64,000 nucleotides of DNA, taken from contig DATHVP010000008.1 in assembly GCA_035461245.1 (NCBI GenBank), positions 1 through 64,000 of the forward strand, read 5' to 3'. Source of the DNA: SH-MAG3 sp035461245. GTDB lineage: Bacteria > Gemmatimonadota > Gemmatimonadetes > Longimicrobiales > RSA9. Below are positions 41,891 to 50,548 of the stretch, piece by piece; positions within the stretch are counted from its first letter, which is position 1, and every line of letters starts with the position of its first letter. The position numbers were made by a program, and so were the translations under genes. The notes below the pieces were generated by a model that was given only the letters and a program-made list of their open reading frames with translations, ran no database searches and had not been told where the DNA came from.

Positions 41891-41907
41891 GGGCGAGGCT
41901 GGCGCGG

Positions 41908-43950
41908 TCAGAACAGGCGGATCTGGATGCTCACCAGGCGGCCGGGGCGGGGCAGGCCGCACTGGTCGTAGATGGCGGTGTTGGCAGCGTTGTCCACGGA
42001 CAGGCGCGCTTCGGCGCGTGTCAGCAGTGAGGCGGGTGAATGGCGCAGGGCCCAGCTGCGGTGAATGTCCATGTCGACGCGGGTGCCTGCCACCAGTTCC
42101 ACGTCTTCGCCGGACGCGGACAGGCAGAACTGGCGCCCGGTAAAGCGGGCGCGCCCGTTCCCGGACGCGGACAGGGGCAGTGGGATGCTCCCGAACAGCG
42201 AGCCGGCGACGGCGGGCTGGTTCTCCGGCCTGCCGGCCTGTCCGGTGGGAGAGACGAGCGTGGCGGACTGGACTGTAAGGTCGCCCCCGATGGCGAGGGC
42301 CCCTGCAGTATACGCGGCCAGCAGTTCGAGTCCCCGGGTGCGCAGCCGGCTCTCGTTCACGCGCTGGAAGCGTCCATCGGGCAGGGCGATGCGGACAATG
42401 GCGTCGTCCAGGTGCTGGGCGAATACGACGGCCTGCAGCTGAGCGGCACCCAGATGGGACGTGACGCCGGACTCGACGGCCATCAGGCGCTCGGGCCCGA
42501 GCTCCGGGTTCGGAGCGAACCGCTGCAGCGCCCCCGAGAACGCCTCCCGAAGGCTGGGGAACCGGCCCCGTCGGCTGGCACCCACGTGCAGCCCCACGCG
42601 GTCATGAACGAGCGCGCTCACGCCGGTCCGTGCACCCCAGGCGTGGCGTGCGGGCACGCCTGGCTTGTCTCCGGTCTCCATGTTGTCCGCCATGTCCCAC
42701 GCGCCGCCCGCACTGAGTCGGACATCCCGGAACAGGCCGCCACGGGGCGCCCCGCGCCACTCCGTCTCCACGCCGGCACTCATCAGCCGCTGGCGGTAGT
42801 GCCACGTCCCGCCGGGCACCGTTTCGTCGTGTCGTATATCGGCCAGGGTGAATGCCCCCCGCAGGTCCCCGTGCCTGCCCAGTGTGTGGTCGCCCAGCAG
42901 CCGCAGCGTAAGGTTGCGGTCGTCGCCATTCTCAAAGCCGGACCGTTCCGAGTAGCTGCGGTCGGAATACGCGACGATCTCCGTGCGGCCGCTGTCGTAG
43001 CCCACGCTGAACTCCAGGTCTCCCGTGCCACCGAACGGTGTGCCATGGAAGCCAGTCCCGCCCGACACCACTGCGAGGGTTCGCGACACGTGCGGATACC
43101 GCCAGAAGCGTGGCGCCGGCTCATCGAGTTCCGCCGCAATGCCCCGGGCGCCGGTTGACGAAGACAGCGTGGTGGACAGCCATGCGCCGGTATCGTGTCG
43201 GTACCGTGCCGCGGCGAAGGCGTCCCTGCTGCGAGCGTCGGTATTCAGCCGCAGGCCCGCCCCGGCGCCGGGCTGTGGCTCCACGATGCCCGCGGCCAGG
43301 GGCTCGCCCGGTGTATTCCTCCAGCCGGCGCCAACACGTACCAGCAGGTTACCGGCGGCGACGTCGAGGGGCACGGTGGCGTTGCTGGTGCCGCCGAATC
43401 CTCCGGCGTGATCCGCGCCTGCAGTCGCAGTCACGGAACGGGGCGGATCGTCATGCTCGCCCGCAACGCTCATCTCCACCACACCCCCCAGTACGTTGGG
43501 GCCGTGCAGCATGGAGCCAAGGCCACGGGTGAAGCGCAACCCGGTCACCGCCGTTGCCGGAACGACGGAGACGTCTGAACGGGCATCCCAAGTCAGGTTC
43601 AGCGGGATGCCGTCCACGAGCACGGCGACCTGTCGGGACTCGGAGCCCCGGGCGAGAATCTCGGCCTCACCCCGCGAGTTGGTGCGGACGTGGAGCAGGG
43701 GCACCTCCCGCAGCACGTCCTCGAGGGTGGGTGCTGCGCCGAGCCGGAGTGAATCACGCGTGACCTGCAGCGCACTGGTGCCACCGGCGGTAGTGAGCGC
43801 GCGCGGCCCGTGTACCCGCAGCTCACCCAGCCGCAGCACGACGTCCGCGCGCACCGTGTCTGAGCGCGCCGTGTCGGCGGCCTGTCCATGGAGGCCGGGT
43901 GCGCCGGCCATCGTGGCGATGGCCAGCACGATGACGATATGACGACTCAT
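41908..43950 (-). CDS. TonB-dependent receptor (BtuB/CirA-like plug and barrel)
   Basis: A 680-aa outer-membrane receptor with a signal peptide. The plug domain includes PTLEDVLREVPLLHVRTNSRGEAEI and LARGSESRQVAVLVDGIPLN, with VLGGVVEMSV later. The barrel ends in a terminal Phe (VSIQIRLF). It is shorter than SusC-type receptors. Its leader holds a B12-box-like motif and a ribosome-site-sequestering hairpin, so cobalamin or a metal complex is a possible cargo. A TonB-like gene lies on each side. Confidence 0.88.
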   Translation of the reverse strand: MSRHIVIVLAIATMAGAPGLHGQAADTARSDTVRADVVLRLGELRVHGPRALTTAGGTSALQVTRDSLRLGAAPTLEDVLREVPLLHVRTNSRGEAEILARGSESRQVAVLVDGIPLNLTWDARSDVSVVPATAVTGLRFTRGLGSMLHGPNVLGGVVEMSVAGEHDDPPRSVTATAGADHAGGFGGTSNATVPLDVAAGNLLVRVGAGWRNTPGEPLAAGIVEPQPGAGAGLRLNTDARSRDAFAAARYRHDTGAWLSTTLSSSTGARGIAAELDEPAPRFWRYPHVSRTLAVVSGGTGFHGTPFGGTGDLEFSVGYDSGRTEIVAYSDRSYSERSGFENGDDRNLTLRLLGDHTLGRHGDLRGAFTLADIRHDETVPGGTWHYRQRLMSAGVETEWRGAPRGGLFRDVRLSAGGAWDMADNMETGDKPGVPARHAWGARTGVSALVHDRVGLHVGASRRGRFPSLREAFSGALQRFAPNPELGPERLMAVESGVTSHLGAAQLQAVVFAQHLDDAIVRIALPDGRFQRVNESRLRTRGLELLAAYTAGALAIGGDLTVQSATLVSPTGQAGRPENQPAVAGSLFGSIPLPLSASGNGRARFTGRQFCLSASGEDVELVAGTRVDMDIHRSWALRHSPASLLTRAEARLSVDNAANTAIYDQCGLPRPGRLVSIQIRLF

Positions 43951-44036
43951 GTCGGGCGAGTCTCCTGGCGCAGGTCGGCGAAGTCAGCAGGCGCAGGAGA
44001 CTAGCGGAAGCCTGCCTTCCGGCCAAGTCTCCGGCT
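43951..44036 (-). promoter_or_regulatory. Receptor leader with B12-box-like motif and sequestering hairpin
   Basis: On the minus strand, CAGCCGGAGACTTGGCCGG (44038-44020) resembles the B12 box of cobalamin riboswitches (AGCC-GGAGAC--GCCGG matches with one base shifted). It is followed by a GGAAG...CTTCC stem. Then a perfect 9-base inverted repeat (AGTCTCCTG and CAGGAGACT, 44002-43994 and 43967-43959) hides the AGGAGA ribosome site of the receptor. The rest of the riboswitch consensus (GCCACUG, GGGAAGG) was not found upstream, so this is either a divergent cobalamin element or an unrelated translational switch. Confidence 0.4.
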
Positions 44037-44104
44037 GCCCTGCAAGCATGTCATGCAACGCCTCAGCAGCCGTCAGGCCCGCTTGTGCGGCAGCTCCTCA
44101 GCCG

Positions 44105-44125
44105 TGCCACCTTGTACGGGTGGCA
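44105..44125 (+). promoter_or_regulatory. Inverted repeat upstream of the second tonB-like gene
   Basis: TGCCACC and GGTGGCA are perfect 7-base arms around TTGTACG. A 13-base perfect palindrome, CACCTTGAAGGTG, follows at 44135-44147. Both lie between the divergent receptor leader and the tonB-like gene at 44168. They may be operators or leader hairpins. Confidence 0.4.
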
Positions 44126-44167
44126 AAGTGGACGCACCTTGAAGGTGTTCCCTGGAAAGGAGGCTCC

Positions 44168-44728
44168 ATGGTCGAAGTGCCGGAACGGCGCATCTCACCT
44201 GTTCGCGTCACCGCCGCGAACGCCCGGTTGCGACGCCGCCATCGGCTTGTCGCATGGGGCGCAGTAGGGGTGACGATAATCGTTCACGTCTGGCTCCTGT
44301 TCTTCACCCCGACATTTGCCATCTTCAGTGATCCCGGCCATGCAAGGATGGTGGTCGTGCTGGGCGAATGGCACCATCCGTCCCAGCCTGGCAGCGAGAT
44401 TGATCCCGCCCGCGCGACAGCCGACACGCTGCCGCTGCTTCCGGTCCTCCTGAATGAGGGCATCGTCCAGCATCGCGTGCCGCGCCTCTACCCGTACCCG
44501 CTGTGGAAGGAGCGCGAGCCGGCCAGTGCACTGGTCGAGATCGCCATCAGAAGCAATGGCCGGGTGGCGCAGGTGACCGTACTCGAACCTTCGGAAATCG
44601 GTGCGGATGAGGCGCTCGTCAACCTGGTGCGACTGATGAGGTTCTCGTTGCCGGCGACACAGGCGTCCGGCGGCTTCCTCGGCGTCGCCGAGGTCGCCGT
44701 GGTATCCCCGTCGCGGGTGCCGCGTTGA
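44168..44728 (+). CDS. Short TonB-like protein
   Basis: A 186-aa protein starting after a strong AAAGGAGG site. One helix (VAWGAVGVTIIVHVWLLFF) anchors it; a periplasmic part ends in a short TonB-like fold (LYPYPLWKEREPASALVEIAIRSNGRVAQVTVLEPS and LVNLVRLMRFSLPAT in pieces). The usual Pro-rich spacer is missing, so it is a compact or divergent TonB. It is divergent from the TonB-dependent receptor. Confidence 0.7.
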   Translation: MVEVPERRISPVRVTAANARLRRRHRLVAWGAVGVTIIVHVWLLFFTPTFAIFSDPGHARMVVVLGEWHHPSQPGSEIDPARATADTLPLLPVLLNEGIVQHRVPRLYPYPLWKEREPASALVEIAIRSNGRVAQVTVLEPSEIGADEALVNLVRLMRFSLPATQASGGFLGVAEVAVVSPSRVPR

Positions 44729-44825
44729 GCAGCGCCGCCGTGTCCCGCTGGCACCGGCGCGAAATGTGCCCAATGGCCCCCGCAGGCAGATGAGATCAGT
44801 GACTCACGGGAAGCGAGTTCCGTCC

Positions 44826-47195
44826 ATGACCCGACGTGCGCTGTACGGCGCCCTCACGATTGTTGTGCTGGCCGTAGTCGTCACTACGCTGCTGCTGGCA
44901 CGGACCTCCGGCGGGGACGACACCGGCGCGCCGCAGGGCGAGGTCGCCCGCGAAGTACAGGCGCTGGACCTGGACGACATGCCGGAGCGCGCAGAGGCCT
45001 TCCTGGCGACGGACCGGCCGTGGCGAGCGTCCATGGTCATGCGCACATACCTGGAGCGGGTGTCTGATGCGCTGCCCGAGCACCGTGTGCTGGCCGCCCG
45101 TGCGGAAGCCGGCTGGGGCGGCTGGGATCGCGTCGTCGCCCTGCTGCGCGGCGTACAGGCCCTGGAGACGTACGACAACGGCATCGGCGGGTACCTCCTC
45201 GCCCGCGCCATGGACGAGGCCGGTGACGCGCGGGCAGCCGTTGACGGCTACAACGCCTTCCTGGCGCTGTCACCACCGGCCGGCGAGATGCAGGCGGAGC
45301 GTGCGGCGGCCCGGCTGCGCCTGGCGCTGGCGCTCATGCGCGCAGGTGACCGCGCCGCCGGCCAGCAGCAGCTGGCAGCCGTCCGCGCCGATGCGCCCGC
45401 TGCCGGCGTATGGCTCGACCTGCTGCAGGCTGACGCCCTGGCCGAATCCGGTGACACCGCGGCCGTGCGGGCGGCGGTCGCCGCTCATGCGGATGGCATT
45501 CCGGGGCTGCATGCGTGGCGCGCCCGCATCCGCGCTGCCAGTCAGGCAGGTGACCACGCCCAGGCCCGCGCCCTGGCCAACCGCGCCCGGGCGTGGGCCC
45601 GCACGGACGCGACTCGGGCCGAGTTCCTCCTGTCCGCCTCGCAGGAAGCGCTTGCCATGCGTGACACGCCCGCCGGACGCGCGGGGTTGCGGTCCGTCAT
45701 GGAGATGAATGCGGCCGGCCCGGCGGCGCGCGCCGCCGCCACGGAGCTGGTGGCGCTGGGCGGCCTCACCCCGACGGAAGCGCTGGCGGTGTCCCGCGTC
45801 TACCGTGCCCAGGGCCTGCACGAGGAATCCCTCGACGGCTACCGCCGGTGGCTGGCCGCGGGTCAGGGTACGGCCGCCGAGCGCACTGCCATCCAGCTCG
45901 AGTACGCGGACGCGCTGTTCTACGCGCTCCGCTACGATGAAGTCGCGGCCGCCCTCCAGCCGGTGCGCAGCGAGACCGCGGCCCAGTCGCTGCTGGCCCG
46001 TACCGAGGCGCACCTGGGCAACGCGGAGGCCGCGGCCCGCATCTATCTCCGCGTCGCCGCCGCCAATGCCGGCAACGCCAATGGCGTGCAGGCGCTTTAC
46101 CTGGCAGCCAGCGCCTGGCACGACGCCAATGAACTTGACCGCGCGGCGGAACTCTACCGTCGCGTCATCCGCGAGTATCCCGGACGTTCGCAGATGGGGC
46201 TGGCCATGATGCGGCTGGCGGGCATCCATTTCATTCGCGGCGAGCACGCGGCCGCACGCGAGTTGTGGGACGACTACCGCCGTCGCTATCCCCGCGGTAC
46301 GCACGCCGTCGAGGCGACATACTGGGCTGGCCGGGCCCGGGAGGCGGCCGGCGACAGCGCCGGCGCGGCCGTCCTGTTCAGGGCCGTTCGGGACGCAGAC
46401 CGCGAGTCCTACCACGCGTTGCGCGCCAGCCAGCGCCTGGGCGTGCCTTTCTGGCCGCTGCCCATGAGCCCCATGCCCGCTGCCGACGCCGCCGCCGATC
46501 GTCGTGTCGCCACGTGGATGCGCGGTATCGACCTGCTTCGCAACGCCGGCTTCCACGACGCCGCGTCGGCAGAGGCCGATCGCATCGTGGCCGCGGCCGG
46601 CAGTGACCGGGCCACCCGTTACGCACTTGCGGAAGCCCTCGTCGAACGGGGCTACAGCCAGCGTGCCCTGCGCCTGGGCAATGCGCTGCGCGGCAACCAG
46701 CCGCCAGACCGGCGCCTGCTGCAGATCCTCTACCCGTTCCCGTTCCGTACCCTCATCAGCGAGGAGGCCCGGGACCGGGGCTTCGACCCGTTCGTCGCCG
46801 CCGCACTCATCCGCCAGGAGTCCATGTTCGAGGCGCGCATCACGTCGCCCGCCGGCGCCCGCGGCCTCATGCAGGTCATGCCGGCCACCGGGCGCACCCT
46901 GGCCCAGTCCGCCGGCGTGCACCCGTGGGACGGCGAACTGCTGTACCAGCCGGAGATCAATGTGCATCTCGGAACACGCTACGTCGCTCAGCACCTGGAG
47001 ACGTACGACGGGTCATTGCCGTCCGTGTTCTCCGCCTACAACGCCGGATACCACCGCGTGGACTGGTGGAAGAACTTCCGCGAATATGAGGACGAGGAAC
47101 TGTTCACCGAGCGGATCCCGTTCCGCGAGACGCGCGACTACGTCAGGATCCTGACCCGCAACCTCGCCATCTATCGCGGGCTGTACGGTTCGTGA
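44826..47195 (+). CDS. Lytic murein transglycosylase with TPR-like repeats (Slt70 type)
   Basis: A 789-aa protein with an N-terminal helix (YGALTIVVLAVVVTTLLLA), a long superhelix of TPR-like repeats (residues 50-620), and a C-terminal SLT domain. The catalytic Glu is in AALIRQESMFEARITSPAGA, followed by GLMQVMPATGRTLA, LLYQPEINVHLGTRYVAQHL and FSAYNAGYHRVDWW. It cleaves peptidoglycan glycan strands in the periplasm. The start ATG 44826 is weakly supported by GGAAG upstream. The stop overlaps the dipeptidase start by 4 bases. Confidence 0.92.
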   Translation: MTRRALYGALTIVVLAVVVTTLLLARTSGGDDTGAPQGEVAREVQALDLDDMPERAEAFLATDRPWRASMVMRTYLERVSDALPEHRVLAARAEAGWGGWDRVVALLRGVQALETYDNGIGGYLLARAMDEAGDARAAVDGYNAFLALSPPAGEMQAERAAARLRLALALMRAGDRAAGQQQLAAVRADAPAAGVWLDLLQADALAESGDTAAVRAAVAAHADGIPGLHAWRARIRAASQAGDHAQARALANRARAWARTDATRAEFLLSASQEALAMRDTPAGRAGLRSVMEMNAAGPAARAAATELVALGGLTPTEALAVSRVYRAQGLHEESLDGYRRWLAAGQGTAAERTAIQLEYADALFYALRYDEVAAALQPVRSETAAQSLLARTEAHLGNAEAAARIYLRVAAANAGNANGVQALYLAASAWHDANELDRAAELYRRVIREYPGRSQMGLAMMRLAGIHFIRGEHAAARELWDDYRRRYPRGTHAVEATYWAGRAREAAGDSAGAAVLFRAVRDADRESYHALRASQRLGVPFWPLPMSPMPAADAAADRRVATWMRGIDLLRNAGFHDAASAEADRIVAAAGSDRATRYALAEALVERGYSQRALRLGNALRGNQPPDRRLLQILYPFPFRTLISEEARDRGFDPFVAAALIRQESMFEARITSPAGARGLMQVMPATGRTLAQSAGVHPWDGELLYQPEINVHLGTRYVAQHLETYDGSLPSVFSAYNAGYHRVDWWKNFREYEDEELFTERIPFRETRDYVRILTRNLAIYRGLYGS

Positions 47196-48370
47196 CGGAC
47201 GGTTCCCCGAAGGATCCCTCCCAAGGGGGCGCCGCGGCGCTGGCGGTCTCACCGGCGGCGCGCGAACTGCACCGCCGCGCCCTCGTGTGGGACGCCCACA
47301 TGGATTCCCTCCACCGCGCCCTCGTGGACGACCTGGACCTGAGCCGCCGCTCCGCCGCCAACGGTGACCTGGACCGCTGGCAGGAGGGCGGCATCGACGT
47401 GCAGGTGCTGGCCGTGTGGGTGGACACCATCTACCTGCCGCACCACGCCATGCGGCGCGCACTCCACCAGGTCGACCTGTGCCACCGCCTGGCGGAGGCG
47501 AACCCCCGGCGCATGGCGCTGGCGCGCAGCGCCGCCGACGTGCGGCGCATTACCGACGGCGGGCGGCTGGCCGTGCTGCTGGCACTGGAGGGCGGCGCGG
47601 TCTTCGGCGACGACCTGGCGCAGCTCCGCACGCTGTACCGCCTGGGCGTCCGGTCCGTCACGCTCACCCATTCCGCCAGCACTACGTGGGCCGATGCCTC
47701 CACGGACGCGCCGCGCTGGCGCGGCCTCAACGACTTCGGCCGGGACGTCATCCGCGAGATGAACCGGCTCGGCATCGTCGTCGACGTGACGCACGTCTCC
47801 GATGACACCGTGCTCGACGTGCTCGAGGTGAGCCGCGCGCCCATCATCGCGTCCCACTCCAACGCCCGCGCCCTGTGCGACCACCCGCGCAACCTGAGTG
47901 ACACACTCATCCGCGATATCGCCGCCACCGGTGGCGTCATCGGCGTCAACTTCTATCCGCCCTTCCTCGACGAGAGCGCCCGTGACGCCATGACCGGCGG
48001 AGCCGGCGACCTCCTCCGGTTCCTGAACGAACCCGTGGACGTTGTGCCGGCGCGGCTGGACGAAGTCGCCGTCCAGCGGAGCAGGGCCTTTCAGGCCGTC
48101 ACGGACATCCCATCCGTCCCCCTGGGCCGGCTACTGGACCACATCGATCATATCGTGGCTGTGGCCGGCGTCGAGCACGTGGGGCTCGGCAGCGACATGG
48201 ACGGCATCAACGCCTTCCCCCAGGGCCTGGAGTCCGCTGCGGACTTTCCCCGCATCACCGAGGGGCTGCTGCGACGGGGCTACACGGAGGACGGGATCCT
48301 GGCCATCCTGGGCGGCAACTTCATGCGCGTGCTGGAACAGGTACAGGATTCCGCCGTCACCGCCGCCTGA
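47192..48370 (+). CDS. Membrane dipeptidase-type zinc peptidase (M19 family)
   Basis: A 392-aa protein of the renal dipeptidase family. WDAHMDSLHRALVDDLDLS carries the HxD zinc motif; EGG in LLALEGGAVFGDDL supplies the bridging Glu; VDVTHVSDDT and ASHSNARALCDHPRNLSD carry the other His ligands; GVEHVGLGSDMDGI carries the Asp. It cleaves dipeptides. The GTG start overlaps the transglycosylase stop, suggesting peptidoglycan-derived peptides as substrate. No signal peptide is seen. It overlaps the convergent methyltransferase gene end by 14 bases. Confidence 0.92.
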   Translation: MTDGSPKDPSQGGAAALAVSPAARELHRRALVWDAHMDSLHRALVDDLDLSRRSAANGDLDRWQEGGIDVQVLAVWVDTIYLPHHAMRRALHQVDLCHRLAEANPRRMALARSAADVRRITDGGRLAVLLALEGGAVFGDDLAQLRTLYRLGVRSVTLTHSASTTWADASTDAPRWRGLNDFGRDVIREMNRLGIVVDVTHVSDDTVLDVLEVSRAPIIASHSNARALCDHPRNLSDTLIRDIAATGGVIGVNFYPPFLDESARDAMTGGAGDLLRFLNEPVDVVPARLDEVAVQRSRAFQAVTDIPSVPLGRLLDHIDHIVAVAGVEHVGLGSDMDGINAFPQGLESAADFPRITEGLLRRGYTEDGILAILGGNFMRVLEQVQDSAVTAA

Positions 48371-49307
48371 ACGAGAGTACGTCAAAGGCGGCTGTTACCT
48401 CCAGATCACCCGGCGGGCGTGCCCCGGCTACCGCGCCATGGAATGCGCCGGGCGTCATCGCCAGCAGGTTGGCGACGTCGTCACCGCTCAACTCCACGGC
48501 GTATTCCAGAGGCGTGGCGTCGGTCAGGTCGAAGGCGCCGGCAAACATGGCCTCGACGCCGGCCCGCTTGTCCGTCGCCATGCCGATGGGCAGCAGGTCC
48601 GCCATCTCGCCAAGGTGCCGCTCCCGCGGTATCACCACCAGCAGCAGGCCGCCCGGCCGGACCAGCCGCGCGAACTCCGATGCGCTGCGCGGCGCAAACA
48701 CGTTCAGCAGTACGTCCACCGCACTGTCAGCCAGGCAGATGCCATGGGTGATGTCGTTCAGGAACAGTGTGGCGCCCGGGCAGCGGCGGGCCGCCGCGCG
48801 CAGTGCCGGCGGCGAGATGTCGCAACCGTAACCCTGCACGCCGACATCCACGCCTGCGGCGCGTGCGTCGCCGCCATCGCTATCACCCTCACTCACGCGG
48901 TCCAGCACTGCGGCGAGGTAGTAGCCGTCGCCGCAGGCGGCATCCAGCACCACCGACTGCGCCGAACCGGGCGGCGTCCGGAGGTGAACCAGCACGCGTT
49001 CCGCCAATGCGTCCCGCAGTGGATGGTAATGACCAGAATCCAGGAACCGGCCGCGGGCGGCGATCATGTCGCTGGTGTCGCCAGTGCGGCCCGACCGCCC
49101 GTGTCCATGGGGCAGAAGATCCACGTAGCCGTGCCGGTTCAGGTCGAAGCTGTGCCGACGCGCACATCCGTAGCCGCCGGGCCGGCGCTGCAGCACGTCG
49201 CGGCACACGGGACAGGTCAGTAGTCCGGCGGGGCGCGAACACCGCGCCTCGGCCGGCGGACCAGCCCCGGCCGGCGGACCAGCCCCCGGTTGTCGGTTAC
49301 GGCTCAT
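48357..49307 (-). CDS. RlmA-like 23S rRNA guanine-N1 methyltransferase
   Basis: A 316-aa SAM-dependent methyltransferase. An N-terminal zinc finger (LLTCPVCRDVLQRRPGGYGCARRHSFD) and the SAM motif VVLDAACGDGYYL are typical of the RlmA (RrmA) family, which methylates 23S rRNA hairpin 35. LLNVFAPR and the E-RLVRPGG motif follow. The first about 22 residues (QPGAGPPAGAGPPAEA) are encoded by the tandem repeat of the palindromic element at 49251 and are not part of the family fold. The real start may therefore be at an internal codon. Confidence 0.88.
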   Translation of the reverse strand: MSRNRQPGAGPPAGAGPPAEARCSRPAGLLTCPVCRDVLQRRPGGYGCARRHSFDLNRHGYVDLLPHGHGRSGRTGDTSDMIAARGRFLDSGHYHPLRDALAERVLVHLRTPPGSAQSVVLDAACGDGYYLAAVLDRVSEGDSDGGDARAAGVDVGVQGYGCDISPPALRAAARRCPGATLFLNDITHGICLADSAVDVLLNVFAPRSASEFARLVRPGGLLLVVIPRERHLGEMADLLPIGMATDKRAGVEAMFAGAFDLTDATPLEYAVELSGDDVANLLAMTPGAFHGAVAGARPPGDLEVTAAFDVLSFRRR

Positions 49308-49528
49308 CCGATCATCTACTTTCCACAATTCTCCGGCGGAATTGCCGGCGATCGAATGGGTCTCTGCGCCAACTGAACCAGGATGGCGCGCTCCAGGCCG
49401 CGTGCGGATCCAAAGGTAGGGCCGGATCCCGGGCGATTCCATGTCTGGACGTGGCGAAACCGACAACCGGGCGCTGGTCCGCTGCTGGGGCGCTGGTCCG
49501 CTGCTGGGGCGCTGCTGGTCCGCCGGCC
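49251..49528. repeat. GC-rich palindromic repeat element
   Basis: The left arm (49251-49298) has two exact copies of an 18-base unit, GGCCGGCGGACCAGCCCC, then CCGGTTGTCGGTT. The right arm (49460-49528) has AACCGACAACCGG, then two copies of the 19-base GCGCTGGTCCGCTGCTGGG and a partial third ending in GGTCCGCCGGCC. The arms are inverted repeats of each other; the last 13 bases pair perfectly. The loop is about 160 bases. It could be a MITE-like or REP/BIME-like element, and its left arm forms the start of the RlmA-like frame. Confidence 0.6.
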
Positions 49529-49596
49529 ACCGTCAGTTGCCAGAAACACTGCAATTCCGGTACTTTCGGTCATTGTCCCGCCGAATGGAGTAGTCA

Positions 49597-50490
49597 ATGA
49601 TCAGGATCCTGGCCACGTCATTCCTTACGTCGTTCCTCCTGTTCTCCGCAGCGCCCATGGATGCCACAGCACAGGCTCACGACCATAGTGATCACCAGGT
49701 GATCCTCATCACCGGCTCCACCGACGGGCTGGGCAGGGAAGTGGCCGTTCGCCTGGCCGCCGACGGTCATCACATCATCGTCCACGGCCGTAACCGGGAG
49801 CGAGGCGAGGCGGTGGTCGGGGAGATCGAGGCGGCGGGCGGCAGTGCCGCATTCTATGCAGCAGACCTGGCCTCCCTCGAAGAGGTACGCGCCTTTGCCG
49901 GGCGCGTACTCGACGACTATGACCGCCTCGACGTCCTGGTCAATAACGCCGGCATCTGGCTCTCCGGCGACAATGAGCGCCGCCTGAGCCAGGACGGCCA
50001 CGAGCTTCAGTTCGCCGTGAACTACCTCTCGAGCTACCTGCTGACCCGGATGCTGCTGCCGCTGCTGCACGAGAGCACGCCCGCGCGCATCGTCAACGTG
50101 GCGTCCGCTGCCCAGACCCCTATCAACTTCGATGACGTGATGATGGAGGAGGGGTACACGGGCGGCCGGGGCTACGGCCAGAGCAAGCTCGCGCAGATCC
50201 TCTTCACCTTCGACCTTGCCGAGGAACTCGTGGGCACGGGCATTACGGTTAACGCGCTGCATCCGTCCACGCTGATGGACACGCAGATGGTGCGGGACGC
50301 CGGCGTCGCTCCTCGCAGCAGTGTGGACCAGGGCGCCCGCGCCCTGCTCCAGCTCATCACCGGCCAGGACATGGGGACCGGTCGGTACTTCAACGTGATG
50401 GAACCGGCACGGGCCAATGCCCAGGCGTATGATGCCGACGCCCGCGCCCGCCTCCGTCGCCTGAGCGATGAACTGACAGGCTTGCAGTGA
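49597..50490 (+). CDS. Short-chain dehydrogenase with an N-terminal signal peptide
   Basis: A 297-aa classical-fold SDR. The cofactor motif TGSTDGLG, NNAG in LVNNAGIW, the catalytic Ser in NVASAA and YGQSK (Tyr-x3-Lys) are all present. SDRs are normally cytoplasmic, yet the first 25 residues (MIRILATSFLTSFLLFSAAP) form a signal peptide ending near ATAQA. The enzyme is either exported by Tat/Sec with bound cofactor or held in the membrane; an internal start cannot be excluded. Substrate unknown. Confidence 0.85.
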   Translation: MIRILATSFLTSFLLFSAAPMDATAQAHDHSDHQVILITGSTDGLGREVAVRLAADGHHIIVHGRNRERGEAVVGEIEAAGGSAAFYAADLASLEEVRAFAGRVLDDYDRLDVLVNNAGIWLSGDNERRLSQDGHELQFAVNYLSSYLLTRMLLPLLHESTPARIVNVASAAQTPINFDDVMMEEGYTGGRGYGQSKLAQILFTFDLAEELVGTGITVNALHPSTLMDTQMVRDAGVAPRSSVDQGARALLQLITGQDMGTGRYFNVMEPARANAQAYDADARARLRRLSDELTGLQ

Positions 50491-50548
50491 GCCGGCAGGC
50501 AGGCTGAACGGAACCGCCGACACTTCACACGATACCGCAGGAGCGCAA

